DNA of 38,524 nt, from contig JAPPMY010000182.1 in NCBI GenBank assembly GCA_028818855.1, positions 1 through 38,524 on the forward strand. Direction: 5' to 3'. A program made the translations under genes and the position numbers. This DNA is from Rhodospirillales bacterium. Lineage in GTDB: Bacteria; Pseudomonadota; Alphaproteobacteria; UBA828. The notes beneath the pieces were generated by a model, which was not told the DNA's origin, made no database searches, and saw only the letters and a program-made list of their open reading frames with translations. Below are positions 1-6,940 of this stretch, in pieces. The first letter of the stretch is position 1; the number at the start of each line of letters is the position of its first letter.

Positions 1-92
1 ACTACGAGCACCAGGTCGCGGCCTACGCCAAGTTCTCGATCCGCGCCTACCACGCGTGGCTCGAGTCCCTCGACATGAGCGTGCGGTTCTGA
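1..92 (+). CDS. C-terminal end of an AHS1/KipI-like carboxyltransferase subunit (partial)
   Basis: Only the last 29 codons and the TGA stop (90-92) are present; the frame begins at base 3 and the 5' part lies outside the window. The end reads FSIRAYHAWLESLDMSVRF and lines up with the C-terminus of the complete AHS1-type protein at 1863-2732 (FSVRQYKAWAASLDPGERF), so this is most likely a paralogue of that gene. By analogy with the adjacent complete pair (AHS1 directly followed by AHS2), its natural partner would be the AHS2 gene at 883, now separated by about 790 bases carrying a toxin-antitoxin pair on the other strand. The family call rests on a short alignment only. Confidence 0.6.
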   Translation, partial: YEHQVAAYAKFSIRAYHAWLESLDMSVRF

Positions 93-132
93 CGCGCCTC
101 AAGCGCGCGGGCGCTGGTGTATGGCCGCCGTG

Positions 133-426
133 TCAGGATCGAGCCATCCAGTAAGCCGGCCTGCGCTTATGGTGTGCCACCGCGAGGATCTCGATCCTCT
201 CGTGCGTCTCCCGATAAATGATGGAGAGAGGAAACCGCGCCAAAGGCACCCGGCGAATGTCCGGCTCGTTGACGATCCGGTAGCGGCGCGGGCTGTCGCG
301 AACGTTTTCCAGGACCTGCTCGAACGCCGCCAGGTAGAAGGCGCCGAGCCCTGCCCGCCGGGTCTCGTAGTAAACGACGGTCTCCAGGTGCTCCGCTTCC
401 GCTTCGGGGTGGAACCAGATCGTCAC
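133..426 (-). CDS. ParE/RelE-family toxin of a type II toxin-antitoxin pair
   Basis: A 97-residue basic protein with the ParE/RelE fold pattern: an N-terminal strand (WFHPEAEAE), two helices with YYE and an aromatic/alanine-rich segment around residues 28-40, then IRRVPLARFPLSIIYRE, the typical beta-sheet core, and a C-terminal IEILAVAHHKRRPAYW segment usual for plasmid-stabilisation ParE toxins. ParE-type toxins poison gyrase and RelE types cleave mRNA; the sequence alone does not decide between them, though the RRPAYW end is more ParE-like. Its ATG overlaps the antitoxin stop by four bases (ATGA), so the pair is translationally coupled. The module is antisense to the surrounding catabolic genes. 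Confidence 0.85.
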   Translation of the reverse strand: MTIWFHPEAEAEHLETVVYYETRRAGLGAFYLAAFEQVLENVRDSPRRYRIVNEPDIRRVPLARFPLSIIYRETHERIEILAVAHHKRRPAYWMARS

Positions 427-647
427 CGCAGCAGCGACCGCGCCTTTCGCCGTACATCTTCCGCCGAAATCGCTTGTACGTCCCCGCGGTCGAGTTCGCG
501 CGCGCGATGGGCAGCCTCAGACAACCAAGCTCGCTCAAGCTCGGCGTCCGACGGCTCGTCGAGACTCAACAGCAGCTTCTCGGCGAGTGCTGCCCGCTCA
601 TCGGGCGGCAGATTCAGAGCCGCCTCCTGCAGGGTCTTGGAGTCCAT
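423..647 (-). CDS. addiction module antitoxin (TIGR02574-like)
   Basis: A 74-residue acidic, helical protein of the 'putative addiction module component' family: it opens MDSKTLQEAALNLPPDERAA, followed by a LAEKLLLSLDEP segment and an ELERAWLSEAAHRARE helix, ending RRKARSLLR. These small antitoxins are usually encoded just upstream of ParE/RelE toxins, as here. The reading frame is open further upstream, but the start at 647 is chosen because a strong GGAGGA ribosome site lies a few bases before it and the upstream extension has no family resemblance. A TATGAT hexamer on this strand (complement of 696-701) could be the -10 box, but no convincing -35 is seen. These antitoxins commonly autorepress their promoter. 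Confidence 0.82.
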   Translation of the reverse strand: MDSKTLQEAALNLPPDERAALAEKLLLSLDEPSDAELERAWLSEAAHRARELDRGDVQAISAEDVRRKARSLLR

Positions 648-815
648 TGCGCTTCCTCCTCCGGTCCGCGCGTACGCGATCCCGTCACAGAGACCATCAT
701 AGGTTGCACCGTCCGGGTATGGCCACGACGTATCGCACGGCCGCTTGTCGCCGTGGGGTTGTCCCGAACAAGCGCTCACCGCAGGATTAAGACGAGCGAA
801 CGCCAGGGCGACGCC

Positions 816-886
816 ATGACCGACCGACACGAATTGCCGGAGCACGTCCGGCGATGACGAAACCGGAGGACAAACGACGGCGATGA
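816..886 (+). other. two overlapping mini-ORFs leading into the first AHS2 gene
   Basis: A 13-codon ORF (816-857, MTDRHELPEHVRR) ends in a TGA that overlaps the ATG of a 10-codon ORF (854-886, MTKPEDKRRR); that one ends in a TGA overlapping the ATG of the AHS2 gene at 883. Both junctions are ATGA-type overlaps, so ribosomes could pass stepwise into the operon. The GGAGGA at 865-870 sits inside the second mini-ORF, 12 bases before the AHS2 start, rather far for an ordinary ribosome site. This may be a leader-peptide arrangement, a gene remnant, or chance in GC-rich DNA. The rest of 648-882 shows no recognisable gene. Confidence 0.25.
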
Positions 887-1866
887 TCGAGGTCATCAAG
901 GCCGGGCTGGAGACCAGCGTGCAGGACTTCCCCGGCCGCTACGGATTCTGGGAGCAGGGATTTCCGCCCTCCGGCCCCTTCGACATGTGGTCCTTCCGCC
1001 TCGCCAACCTGCTGGTCGGCAACGCGCCGGAGGTGGCGGGCCTGGAGATTCAGTTTCTCGGCCCGACGCTCCGCTTTGAGAGCGAGGCCGTGATCGCGCT
1101 TACCGGCGCCACGATGGCCCCAACTCTCGACGGCGCTCCGATACCCCAGTGGGAGAGCGTGGCCGTCCCCGCCGGCGCCGTGCTGGAGACCGGCTTCGCC
1201 CGCATCGGCGCCCGCGCCTATCTCGCCATCGGCGGCGGCATCGACACGGGGCCGGTGCTGGGCTCGCGCTCCACCTTCCACATGGCCGGCGTCGGCGGGA
1301 TGGAGGGCCACGCGACAAAGGATGGCCAGCACCTGCCCCTCGGCGCAGACGGCAACAACGGCCGGGCCGGCCGGCGCGTGAAGAGCGACTGCCGCCCGCC
1401 CATCCCGGGGGAGAACAGCTGGCAGATCGAGGTCGTCGCCGGCCCCAACGACGACTGGATCGACGAGGCAGGCCAGCGCATGTTCCTGGAGAGCGACTGG
1501 ACGCTCCAGGCCCGCAGCAACCGCACCGGCTTCCGCCTCACCGGCCCCGAATGGAGCTTCGCCGCCCGTGCGACCGACAAGGGGCCGGAGCACGGCGAGC
1601 ATCCCTCCAACATCCTCGACCACGGCTATCCCGTGGGCGCGGTGAACCTATGCGGCCAGACGCCGATCATCCTGGTGAACGACGGACCCTCGGCCGGCGG
1701 CTTCATCAACCCCTACACGGTGCCTTCCGCCGCGTTCTGGAAGCTCGCCCAGTCCAAGCCCAACGACACCTACCGCTTCCACCTCGTCTCCGTGACGGAG
1801 GCGCAGGCGGCGCGGCGCGCCATCGACGCCCTCTGCACCGAATCGAGCCTGGAGGACGCCGGGTGA
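883..1866 (+). CDS. AHS2/KipA-type biotin-dependent carboxyltransferase subunit, copy 1
   Basis: A 327-residue protein of the AHS2 family (KipA, PxpC, second half of the urea carboxylase carboxyltransferase domain). It has the N-terminal VIKAGLETSVQDFPGR motif, FPPSGPFDMWSFRLAN (about residues 25-42), AGPNDDWIDEAGQ, and the late block HPSNILDHGYPVGAVNLCGQ from residue 240, with GGFINPYTVP after it. The HPSN block with a following GGF segment resembles urea carboxylase more than 5-oxoprolinase subunit C. In the known enzymes AHS1 plus AHS2 move a carboxyl group from carboxybiotin to urea or a related amide. Its stop overlaps the GTG start of the next gene, an operon sign. No biotin carboxylase or biotin carrier gene is in the window, so the substrate is unknown. 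Confidence 0.85.
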   Translation: MIEVIKAGLETSVQDFPGRYGFWEQGFPPSGPFDMWSFRLANLLVGNAPEVAGLEIQFLGPTLRFESEAVIALTGATMAPTLDGAPIPQWESVAVPAGAVLETGFARIGARAYLAIGGGIDTGPVLGSRSTFHMAGVGGMEGHATKDGQHLPLGADGNNGRAGRRVKSDCRPPIPGENSWQIEVVAGPNDDWIDEAGQRMFLESDWTLQARSNRTGFRLTGPEWSFAARATDKGPEHGEHPSNILDHGYPVGAVNLCGQTPIILVNDGPSAGGFINPYTVPSAAFWKLAQSKPNDTYRFHLVSVTEAQAARRAIDALCTESSLEDAG

Positions 1867-2732
1867 TCTACGACGAGCCGCGCTTTCTGCCCGGCGGCGA
1901 CACCTTCGTGCTGGTGCAGTTCGGCGACGATGCCAGCATCGACCTCAACTTCATGGCCCTCGGCCTCACCGCAGCATTGCGCGAGGACGGCACAAGGGGC
2001 GTGATCGACACCAACCCCTCGTACAACTCGGTGGTGGTCGAGTACGACCCCGACCTGATCGGCGCGGACGACCTTGCGCATGAGCTTCGCCGCCTGATCG
2101 AGGGCCTCGGCTCGGTCGAGGACCTGGAGCTTGAGAGCCGCCTCGCCTACTTGCCGGTGATGTACCGGGATCCCTGGACCAAGGCTTGCGTCGAGGACTA
2201 TGCCCAGCGCATCGCGCCCCGCGACGGCGACCCCGAGTTCGTGGCCCGCATCAACGGGCTGGAGGACGCGGCCCAGCTCGCCCGCGTCCATTCCGGCACC
2301 GAGCACTGGGTGGTCGCCGTCTGCTCGACGCCAGGCCTGCCGCTGATGGTGGCGCTCGACCCGCGTTGCGCGATTACCTCGCCGAAATACAACCCGCCCC
2401 GCACCTGGACCACCCTGGGTGCCATCGGAGTCGGCGGCCTCTCCACCTCGATCTACACGACGCCGGGGCCGGGCGGCTACAACCTGATCGGCCGCACCCC
2501 GGTGCCGCTCTGGGACACGCAGGCCAGGCTCCCCGCCTACCGCGACCGCGTGGTGCTGCTGGACGCCGCCGACCGGGTCAAGTTCGTGCCGGTCGAGCTG
2601 GAGGAGTTCGAGTACATCGAGCGCCGCGTGGCCGAGGGCACCTACGCCTTCAACGTGACCGGCTACCAGCGCTTCTCTGTCCGCCAGTACAAGGCCTGGG
2701 CCGCCTCCCTGGACCCGGGCGAGCGGTTCTGA
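1863..2732 (+). CDS. AHS1/KipI-type carboxyltransferase subunit, urea-carboxylase-like
   Basis: A 289-residue protein starting at GTG 1863, which overlaps the preceding stop (GTGA); the frame is open upstream only as a shadow of the AHS2 gene. Residues 1-100 form the N-terminal AHS1 part, EFVARINGLED (126-135) and KYNPPRTWTT (175-184) follow, then GGYNLIGRTPVPLWDT (204-219). The KYNP-RTWT and RINGL blocks match the carboxyltransferase domain of urea carboxylase rather than KipI/PxpB, and the protein is longer than typical KipI (about 240 residues). The C-terminal 60 residues are shared with the partial gene at the window's left edge. It very probably pairs with the AHS2 protein encoded three bases downstream at 2736, and perhaps also with copy 1. 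Confidence 0.85.
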   Translation: MIYDEPRFLPGGDTFVLVQFGDDASIDLNFMALGLTAALREDGTRGVIDTNPSYNSVVVEYDPDLIGADDLAHELRRLIEGLGSVEDLELESRLAYLPVMYRDPWTKACVEDYAQRIAPRDGDPEFVARINGLEDAAQLARVHSGTEHWVVAVCSTPGLPLMVALDPRCAITSPKYNPPRTWTTLGAIGVGGLSTSIYTTPGPGGYNLIGRTPVPLWDTQARLPAYRDRVVLLDAADRVKFVPVELEEFEYIERRVAEGTYAFNVTGYQRFSVRQYKAWAASLDPGERF

Positions 2733-2735
2733 GCG

Positions 2736-3716
2736 ATGGCGGTCACGGTCATCAAGGGCGGGCTCGAGACCACGGTGCAGGACTATCCCGGCCGCAAGGG
2801 CGCCTTCGGCATGGGATTCCCGCCGTCCGGCCCCATCGATCACTGGTCCTTCCGCCTCGCCAATGTGCTGGTCGGCAACGCGCCGGGCGCGGCGGCGCTG
2901 GAATGCGCCTTTATCGGGCCCACGCTGCGGTTCGAGCGCGATACGGTCGTAGCGCTCACCGGCGCCGACATGCGGGCCACCCTCGACGGCGCGGCCGTGC
3001 CGCTCTGGGAGAGTATCGGCGTCAAGGCCGGGCAGACGCTTGCGCTGGGCTCCGCCGTCACCGGCGCGCGCACCTACATCGCCTTCGCCGGCGGCATCGA
3101 CGTCGCGCCCTTCCTCGGCTCCCGCGCCACCTTCGTCATCGGCGCCTGCGGCGGCCTGGACGGCGTGGCGCTCAAAGAAGGGCAGACCATTCCGCTGGGT
3201 TCCTCCGACGCCGCACCCGGCCGCAGGCTGAAGGAGGGCGCGCGGCCCCCCGCGCCCGCCGGCGGCGTCTGGGAAATCGAGGTCGTCGCCGGCCCCAACG
3301 ACGACTGGATCGACGAGGCCGGCCAGCAGCGCTTCCTTGCGACCGACTGGACGCTCTCGCCCAAGAGCAACCGAGTCGGCTTCCGCCTGGACGGGCCGGA
3401 CTGGACCTTTACCCCGAAGGCCACCGACAAGGCGCCGGAGAACGGCGAGCACCCCTCCAACGTGATCGACCACGGCTATCCCATCGGCGCGATCAACCTC
3501 TGCGGCCAGACGCCCATCATCCTGATGGTGGACACGCTGACGCTGGGCGGCTTCATCAACCCCTACACGGTGCCCACCTGCGCCTGGTGGAAGCTCGGCC
3601 AGTCCCGACCCAACGAGACCTACCGCTTCCGCCAGATATCGGTCGCCGAGGCCCAGGCCGAGCGCCGCCGCATCGCCGCGCTCTGCACCGAAGAATCTCT
3701 CGTTTCCGGCGGATAG
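2736..3716 (+). CDS. AHS2/KipA-type biotin-dependent carboxyltransferase subunit, copy 2
   Basis: A 326-residue paralogue of the protein at 883-1866 with the same landmarks: VIKGGLETTVQDYPGR at the start, FPPSGPIDHWSFRLAN, AGPNDDWIDEAGQ, and HPSNVIDHGYPIGAINLCGQ from residue 239. It begins three bases after the AHS1 stop and its own stop lies two bases before the next ATG, so all are one operon. The two copies agree in most conserved blocks but differ enough (for example NDGPSAGGF against VDTLTLGGF near residues 268-276) to suggest old duplication rather than a fresh copy. One plausible reading is that the two AHS2 proteins serve related but distinct amide substrates. No membrane segment or signal peptide is seen; it should be cytoplasmic. 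Confidence 0.85.
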   Translation: MAVTVIKGGLETTVQDYPGRKGAFGMGFPPSGPIDHWSFRLANVLVGNAPGAAALECAFIGPTLRFERDTVVALTGADMRATLDGAAVPLWESIGVKAGQTLALGSAVTGARTYIAFAGGIDVAPFLGSRATFVIGACGGLDGVALKEGQTIPLGSSDAAPGRRLKEGARPPAPAGGVWEIEVVAGPNDDWIDEAGQQRFLATDWTLSPKSNRVGFRLDGPDWTFTPKATDKAPENGEHPSNVIDHGYPIGAINLCGQTPIILMVDTLTLGGFINPYTVPTCAWWKLGQSRPNETYRFRQISVAEAQAERRRIAALCTEESLVSGG

Positions 3717-3718
3717 CC

Positions 3719-4882
3719 ATGAGAATCCTGGGGATTCGCGACATCGCCGTACCCATGGGCGCGCCGATGCGCAACGCGGTGATCGACTTCAGCAAGATGA
3801 CCGTGAGCGCGGTCGCGGTCATCACCGACGTGGTGCGGGGCGGCGAGCCCGTGGTGGGCTTCGGCTTCAACGCCAACGGCCGCTATGCCCAGAGCGCCGT
3901 GATCCGCGAGCGGCTCGCGCCCCGCGTGCTGGAGGCGCCGGAGAGCCACGCCAGCGCCGACGGCACCACCCTCGACCCCCGCGCCATCCGCCGCCTGATG
4001 ATGCGGAACGAGAAGCCGGGCGGCCACGGCGAGCGCGCAGTCGCCGTGGCGGCGCTCGACATCGCCGTCTGGGACGCCGCCGCCAAGCTCCGCGACATGC
4101 CGCTCTGGGCGCTGATCGCCGAGGATGCCGGCAACGGAGCGCCGGAGCGCGGCATCCCGGTCTATGCCGCCGGCGGCTACTACGACCCCGACAAGGGGGC
4201 GGATGGCCTCGTCGCCGAGATGCAGCGCTATCTCGACGAGGGCTACACGCAGGTCAAGATGAAGATCGGCGGCGCAACCCTCGACGAGGATCTCGCGAGG
4301 ATCGAGGCGGTGCTGACGCTGCTGGGCGGCGACGGCTCCAGGCTCGCGGTGGATGCCAACGGCCGCTTCGACGAGGAGGCCGCCCTCCGCTACGGGGAGG
4401 CGATGAGCGCTTACGGCCTCGCCTGGTACGAGGAGCCGGGCGATCCCCTGGACTTCTCCCTCAATGCGCAGGTTGCGGCGGCCTATCCCGGCGCCATCGC
4501 GACGGGCGAGAACCTGCTCTCGCTGCAGGATGCGCGCAACCTGCTGCGCTTCGGCGGCATGCGGCCCGGCCTGGACTTCGTGCAGTTCGACCCGGCACTG
4601 GCTTACGGCGTCGGCGAGACCGTCGACATCGTCGCCATGATGGCGGCGGAAGGCTGGTCCGCGCGGCGCTTCCTTCCCCACGGGGGCAATCTGCTGGCGC
4701 TCGCCGCGGCGGGCGGCCTCTCCCTCGGCGGCTGCGAATCCTATCCGGGCGTCTTTCAGCCCTTCGGCGGCTTCGCCGACGACACGCCGGTGGAGGACGG
4801 CCGCGTCCGCCTCGGCGATGCCCCCGGCGCCGGCTTCGAGCGCAAGGCGGCGCTCCGCGACCTGCTGCGCACCCTGCTCTGA
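3719..4882 (+). CDS. tarD: D-tartrate dehydratase-like enolase-superfamily enzyme
   Basis: A 387-residue member of the mandelate racemase/muconate lactonising group, close in sequence (as remembered) to D(-)-tartrate dehydratase TarD of Bradyrhizobium: MRNAVIDFSKMT (17-28), FGFNANGRYAQ (48-58) and EKPGGHGERAVAVAALD (98-114) are near-diagnostic. The catalytic set is complete: Lys180 and Lys182 in VKMKIGG, metal ligands Asp212 (VDANGRF), Glu238 (WYEEP) and Glu264 (TGEN), and His321 (FLPHGGN). TarD abstracts the alpha proton of D-tartrate with the second Lys of the KxK pair and eliminates water to give oxaloacetate. The ATG at 3719 is two bases after the previous stop, so the gene is co-transcribed with the carboxyltransferase subunits. 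Another 2-hydroxy acid as substrate is possible. Confidence 0.8.
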   Translation: MRILGIRDIAVPMGAPMRNAVIDFSKMTVSAVAVITDVVRGGEPVVGFGFNANGRYAQSAVIRERLAPRVLEAPESHASADGTTLDPRAIRRLMMRNEKPGGHGERAVAVAALDIAVWDAAAKLRDMPLWALIAEDAGNGAPERGIPVYAAGGYYDPDKGADGLVAEMQRYLDEGYTQVKMKIGGATLDEDLARIEAVLTLLGGDGSRLAVDANGRFDEEAALRYGEAMSAYGLAWYEEPGDPLDFSLNAQVAAAYPGAIATGENLLSLQDARNLLRFGGMRPGLDFVQFDPALAYGVGETVDIVAMMAAEGWSARRFLPHGGNLLALAAAGGLSLGGCESYPGVFQPFGGFADDTPVEDGRVRLGDAPGAGFERKAALRDLLRTLL

Positions 4883-4974
4883 GCGCAGCGCTTGTCGCGG
4901 CCGGTGGCGGGCGGGTAGAACCGTCGCAGTCGCCGGCCCGGCGCGCGGCGAACAGGAACGGGAGGCCACGGGCC

Positions 4975-5901
4975 ATGAGCAAAGTCATCATCACCTGCGC
5001 GGTCACGGGGTCGATCCATACCCCCACCATGTCGCCGCACCTGCCGGTCACGCCGGACGAGATCGCGGCCGACGGCGTGGCGGCGGCCGAGGCCGGCGCC
5101 TCGATCCTCCATCTCCACGCCCGCGACCCGAACGACGGCCGACCCACGCCCGATCCGGACGTCTTCATGGCCTTCCTGCCGCGCATCAAGCAGCAGTCGG
5201 ACGCGGTCATCAACATCACCACCGGCGGCGGGCTCGGCATGACCCTCGACGAGCGCCTCGCGGCACCCCGCCGCGCGAGCCCGGAGATGACCTCCCTCAA
5301 CATGGGCTCCATGAACTTTGGCATCTACCCGATGCTGAACCGCTACAAGGAGTTCAAGCACGACTGGGAGAAGCCCCATCTGGAGGGCACGAAAGACTTC
5401 ATATTCCGCAACACGTTCAAGGATATCGAATACATTATGAAGGATTTAGGTGAGGGCCACGGCGTGCGCTTCGAGTTCGAATGCTACGACGTGGGCCACC
5501 TCTACAACCTCGCCCATTTCCTGGACCGCGGGCTGGTCAGGCCGCCGCTCTTCGTGCAGACCATCTTCGGCATCCTGGGCGGCATCGGCGCCGACCACGA
5601 GAACCTGATGCACATGCGCCGCATCGCCAACAAGCTGTTCGGCGACGACTACCGCTGGTCGATCCTGGCCGCCGGCCGCCACCAGATGAGCTTCGTCACC
5701 ATGGGCGCGATGATGGGCGGCAACATCCGCGTCGGGCTGGAGGACAGCCTCTTCATCGGCAAAGGCGAGCTGGCGCCCTCCAACGCAGCGCAAGTGGCGA
5801 AGGCGAGGCGCATCGTGGAGGAACTCTCGCTCGAGGTCGCGACGCCTGCCGAGGCGCGCGAGATGCTCGGCCTCAAGGGCGGCGATCAGGTCAGCTTCTG
5901 A
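4975..5901 (+). CDS. beta-keto acid cleavage enzyme (BKACE, DUF849)
   Basis: A 308-residue TIM-barrel protein of the 3-keto-5-aminohexanoate cleavage (Kce) family, which condenses a beta-keto acid with acetyl-CoA to give acetoacetate and a new CoA ester. Seen are ITCAVTGSIHTPTMSP (6-21), the metal-binding LHLHARDP with His46 and His48, and SILAAGRHQMSF near residues 229-240. As remembered, Kce has Glu14 and a Glu in the GRHE motif; here these are Ile14 (followed by His15) and Gln237, a variant found in a large subgroup of the family. The ribosome site GGGAGG lies nine bases before the ATG. It follows the tartrate-dehydratase-like gene by 92 bases. Codons in 5401-5455 are unusually AT-rich (ATA, ATT, TTA, GGT) for this region. 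Confidence 0.88.
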   Translation: MSKVIITCAVTGSIHTPTMSPHLPVTPDEIAADGVAAAEAGASILHLHARDPNDGRPTPDPDVFMAFLPRIKQQSDAVINITTGGGLGMTLDERLAAPRRASPEMTSLNMGSMNFGIYPMLNRYKEFKHDWEKPHLEGTKDFIFRNTFKDIEYIMKDLGEGHGVRFEFECYDVGHLYNLAHFLDRGLVRPPLFVQTIFGILGGIGADHENLMHMRRIANKLFGDDYRWSILAAGRHQMSFVTMGAMMGGNIRVGLEDSLFIGKGELAPSNAAQVAKARRIVEELSLEVATPAEAREMLGLKGGDQVSF

Positions 5902-5944
5902 GCCGCGCCCGCCCCGCGCGACTGGACAGGTGCAGAGGGGACCC

Positions 5945-6778
5945 ATGAGCCCGACAAAGACCGGAGACGCCAGCGGGGACGCCGCAGCCGCCGAGACGTT
6001 CCGGCGCGACGGCGTCGTCCACCTCGCGGGCGCGTTTGCCGACTGGCTCGACACGCTGCGCGCCGGAGTAGAGCGCAACATGCGCGAGCCCAGTGTCTAC
6101 AGGCGGGAGTACGAGCCCGAGGGCGCGAAGGGCTACTTCTTCGGCGACTACTGCAACTGGGCGCGCATCCCCGAGTACCGCGACTTCGTGCTCAACTCCG
6201 GGGCGGCGGCGCTGGCCGCGCGGCTCATGCAATCGAGCACGGCCCGATTCTTCCACGAGCACGTGCTGGTCAAGGAGCCTGAGACCGAGTCACGCACGCC
6301 CTGGCACCACGATCTCCCCTACTATTGCATCGACGGGACCCAGGCCGTGAGCTTCTGGACCGCGCTGGACCCGGTCCCGCGCGAGGTCTGCCTGGAGCTT
6401 GTCGCGGGCTCGCACCGGTGGGGAAAATCGTTCATGCCCAGGAAGTTCGTGGGCATCGACTACCGGCGCGAGGGCGAAGCGCTGGACACCATGCCGGACA
6501 TCGAGGCGCGGCGCGACGAGTTCGAGATCGTCTCGTTCGACGTGGCGCCGGGCGACGCCATCGCCTTCCACTTTCTCACCGTCCACGGCGCGCCGGGCAA
6601 CGCGTCGCCATCGGCGCGGCGCCGCGCCTTCGTCCACCGCTGGGTGGGCGACGACGTGCGCTTCAAGGTGCGCCCCGGCGAGGTCTCGCCGCCGTTCCCC
6701 GAAGTGCACGAACGGCTCAGGGACGGCGATCCCCTGGACGACCCCGAATTCCCGCTCGTCTGGCCGGCCTCGGACTGA
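5945..6778 (+). CDS. phytanoyl-CoA dioxygenase (PhyH) family oxygenase
   Basis: A 277-residue Fe(II)/2-oxoglutarate oxygenase. The facial triad is visible: His121 and Asp123 in TPWHHDLPY, and His214 in FLTVHGAPGN; Arg225-227 (SARRRAF) should bind the 2-oxoglutarate carboxylate. ELVAGSHRWGKSF (151-163) is the usual PhyH loop. A GTG at 5930 could extend it by five residues, but the ATG at 5945 has GAGGGG just upstream and is preferred. It lies 43 bases after the BKACE stop in the same orientation, so it probably belongs to the same operon. PhyH proteins hydroxylate varied small molecules or CoA esters and the family name does not give the substrate; no signal peptide is present. Confidence 0.87.
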   Translation: MSPTKTGDASGDAAAAETFRRDGVVHLAGAFADWLDTLRAGVERNMREPSVYRREYEPEGAKGYFFGDYCNWARIPEYRDFVLNSGAAALAARLMQSSTARFFHEHVLVKEPETESRTPWHHDLPYYCIDGTQAVSFWTALDPVPREVCLELVAGSHRWGKSFMPRKFVGIDYRREGEALDTMPDIEARRDEFEIVSFDVAPGDAIAFHFLTVHGAPGNASPSARRRAFVHRWVGDDVRFKVRPGEVSPPFPEVHERLRDGDPLDDPEFPLVWPASD

Positions 6779-6801
6779 AGCACGCCCTCAGGCACTTGAG
6801 G

Positions 6802-6909
6802 CCGGGCCGCAGAGCGGCCCGGAGCGCGCGACTGCGCGCCGCGCCTTTGGCGCGTAGCCAAGCAAGCGTCGCGCGTTCACACGCGCGCGGGCGCGTGATG
6901 CGAGCGCCC
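6802..6909. repeat. cluster of four GC palindromes between convergent genes
   Basis: Four inverted repeats lie in a row. The first has perfect 9-bp arms CCGGGCCGC (6802-6810) and GCGGCCCGG (6814-6822) around an AGA loop. The second has 6-bp arms CGCGCC / GGCGCG around TTT (6840-6854). The third has 7-bp arms CGCGCGT / ACGCGCG around TCAC (6870-6887). The fourth has 6-bp arms GGGCGC / GCGCCC around nine bases (6889-6909). There is no T tract, so these are not classic rho-independent terminators, yet the position between convergent genes (oxygenase stop 6778, cytochrome stop 6941) suggests transcription or supercoiling control, or a REP-like intergenic element. Confidence 0.55.
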
Positions 6910-6940
6910 GGCGCCTGAGGGGTGAGTAAAGAGTCTCCCG

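Noticed and set aside
1149-1862. An N-terminal extension of the AHS1 protein giving 527 residues
   Set aside because: The extension is Arg-rich shadow of the AHS2 gene; AHS1 homology starts at the GTG overlapping the AHS2 stop.
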